Below the pieces are notes generated by a model. That model saw nothing but the letters and a program-made list of their open reading frames with translations. It was not told where the DNA came from and did no database searches. Position numbers and translations under genes: made by a program. From assembly GCA_003164375.1 (NCBI GenBank), contig PLTE01000165.1, positions 3,404 through 9,014 of the forward strand: a DNA stretch of 5,611 bases, given 5' to 3'. Origin of the DNA: Hyphomicrobiales bacterium (GTDB lineage Bacteria; Pseudomonadota; Alphaproteobacteria; Rhizobiales; Xanthobacteraceae). The stretch's first letter is position 1. The number at the start of each line of letters is the position of its first letter. Below are positions 5,047 through 5,611 of the stretch, in pieces.

Positions 5047-5611
5047 GCGATTTCTCGATCGAACGGTCGTCGACGAAGCGGATCGCGATCGGACGCCCGG
5101 CCACCGCGCCGCTCATGCCCTTGCTGAAATGCAGCGGCCTGCAGCGACTAAGCGCCGCGTTCACGGCATCGCGATAGACATCGCGGACTTCTGCCGGCGC
5201 ATCATGGCTGGAATAGGTGACGCGCGGCGGCGCGATAATCTCGCCGTCGCGTTTGAAGGCAAAGCGTATGGTGTATTGCATGCCATGGCGCCCGGCATCT
5301 TTCGGCGGCGGCACCCAGCAGGCGCGCAGTGCCGCGTACATTTCACCGATCGAGTTGAGCGGCTTTTCCTCCGCCGCGTTGTCGGCGTCGTCAGCGCTCT
5401 TGTCCGGATCGGGAGCGCGACGGCTTGCCGGATCATTGTCGTCGGTGGAAACGATGGTCAGCTGCAAATCCTCGCCAAGCGGCGGGAGATATTGCGGAAA
5501 GCACGGGCCGCCGTCGAAAACCCCGCAGAACGAGGGATGGCAGGGATAGCCGCTCAGCACGCTGCACGGCGCCCGCGCCGGCGGCAGCCTGTCGAGTTGT
5601 GCCCAAGTATG
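5039..5611 (-). CDS. Probable exported Cys-rich protein with TonB-C-like end, N-terminus missing
   Basis: The last 190 codons of a gene whose frame stays open to the window's right edge. A GTG at 5560 could start a 173-residue form, but the residues before it (TWAQLDRLPPARAPCSVLSG) continue the same style and resemble the start of mature exported proteins of this type that I recall from Bradyrhizobium. The signal peptide is probably just outside. Numbered from the edge, residues 9-50 are rich in Pro, Gly and Cys (Cys16, 24, 29, 37). Residues 56-83 are an acidic, low-complexity linker. Residues 86-180 resemble a TonB C-terminal domain: MYAALRACWVPPP, then QYTIRFAFKRDGEIIAPPRV, then VYRDAVNAALSRCRPLHF. 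Cys98 and Cys157 could pair. No membrane anchor is seen in this part. An envelope role is inferred; function unknown. It converges with the glycosyltransferase gene. Confidence 0.82.
   Translation of the reverse strand, partial: HTWAQLDRLPPARAPCSVLSGYPCHPSFCGVFDGGPCFPQYLPPLGEDLQLTIVSTDDNDPASRRAPDPDKSADDADNAAEEKPLNSIGEMYAALRACWVPPPKDAGRHGMQYTIRFAFKRDGEIIAPPRVTYSSHDAPAEVRDVYRDAVNAALSRCRPLHFSKGMSGAVAGRPIAIRFVDDRSIEKSLQ

Noticed and set aside
5010..5180. ATG overlapping the glycosyltransferase stop (ATGA), starting MSAKTLLQRLYCSDF.
   Set aside because: The overlap looks like coupling, but the frame is antisense to the conserved TonB-C-like coding region, lacks a ribosome binding site, and its sequence has no recognisable character.
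5039..5560. Complete gene starting at GTG 5560.
   Set aside because: The frame is open to the edge, and residues before the GTG continue the Pro/Cys-rich style, so a start outside the window is more likely.

Overview
The window looks like chromosome of a high-GC alphaproteobacterium of the Hyphomicrobiales (Rhizobiales), most likely near Bradyrhizobium/Afipia or another Nitrobacteraceae/Xanthobacteraceae member. This placement is from memory of protein families, not a search. It rests on Bradyrhizobium-like Tgt and QueA, on three small proteins of a type I associate with these genomes, on an EcfG-type (alphaproteobacterial general stress response) promoter, and on a degenerate copy of a dispersed intergenic repeat common in them. 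I see no phage, IS, CRISPR, tRNA or rRNA.

Layout. (1) 1-809, minus: the first 269 codons of tgt, cut by the window's left edge just after the nucleophile Asp. (2) 810-1048: a 239-bp gap with two hairpins and a doubtful 25-codon ORF on the tgt strand. (3) 1049-1461, plus: a 40-residue membrane peptide gene overlapping by 4 bp a PilZ-domain gene. (4) 1525-2619, minus: complete queA. (5) 2620-2760: divergent promoter region with a GGAAC-N16-CGTT element facing right. (6) 2761-2994, plus: a 77-residue secreted Trp-rich protein. (7) 3022-3891, minus: a metallo-beta-lactamase-fold hydrolase, convergent with the previous gene. (8) 3892-3999: divergent gap with a 6-bp-stem hairpin and the repeat copy. 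(9) 4000-5013, plus: a family 9 glycosyltransferase resembling heptosyltransferases. (10) 5039-5611, minus: the C-terminal part of a Cys-containing, probably exported protein with a TonB-C-like end, cut by the right edge.

How the genes work together. Tgt and QueA act in consecutive steps of queuosine synthesis: Tgt exchanges G34 of GUN-anticodon tRNAs for preQ1, and QueA adds the epoxycyclopentanediol group from S-adenosylmethionine. Both are on the minus strand, but an oppositely oriented pair (membrane peptide plus PilZ protein) separates them, so a simple queA-tgt operon is unlikely. The other genes look like independent units: a possible c-di-GMP receptor pair, a probable stress-induced secreted protein, a hydrolase of unknown substrate, a glycosyltransferase and an envelope protein. 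I found no clearly new multi-gene system. The best leads are the EcfG-type promoter before the Trp-rich protein and the coupled membrane peptide/PilZ pair inside the queuosine locus.
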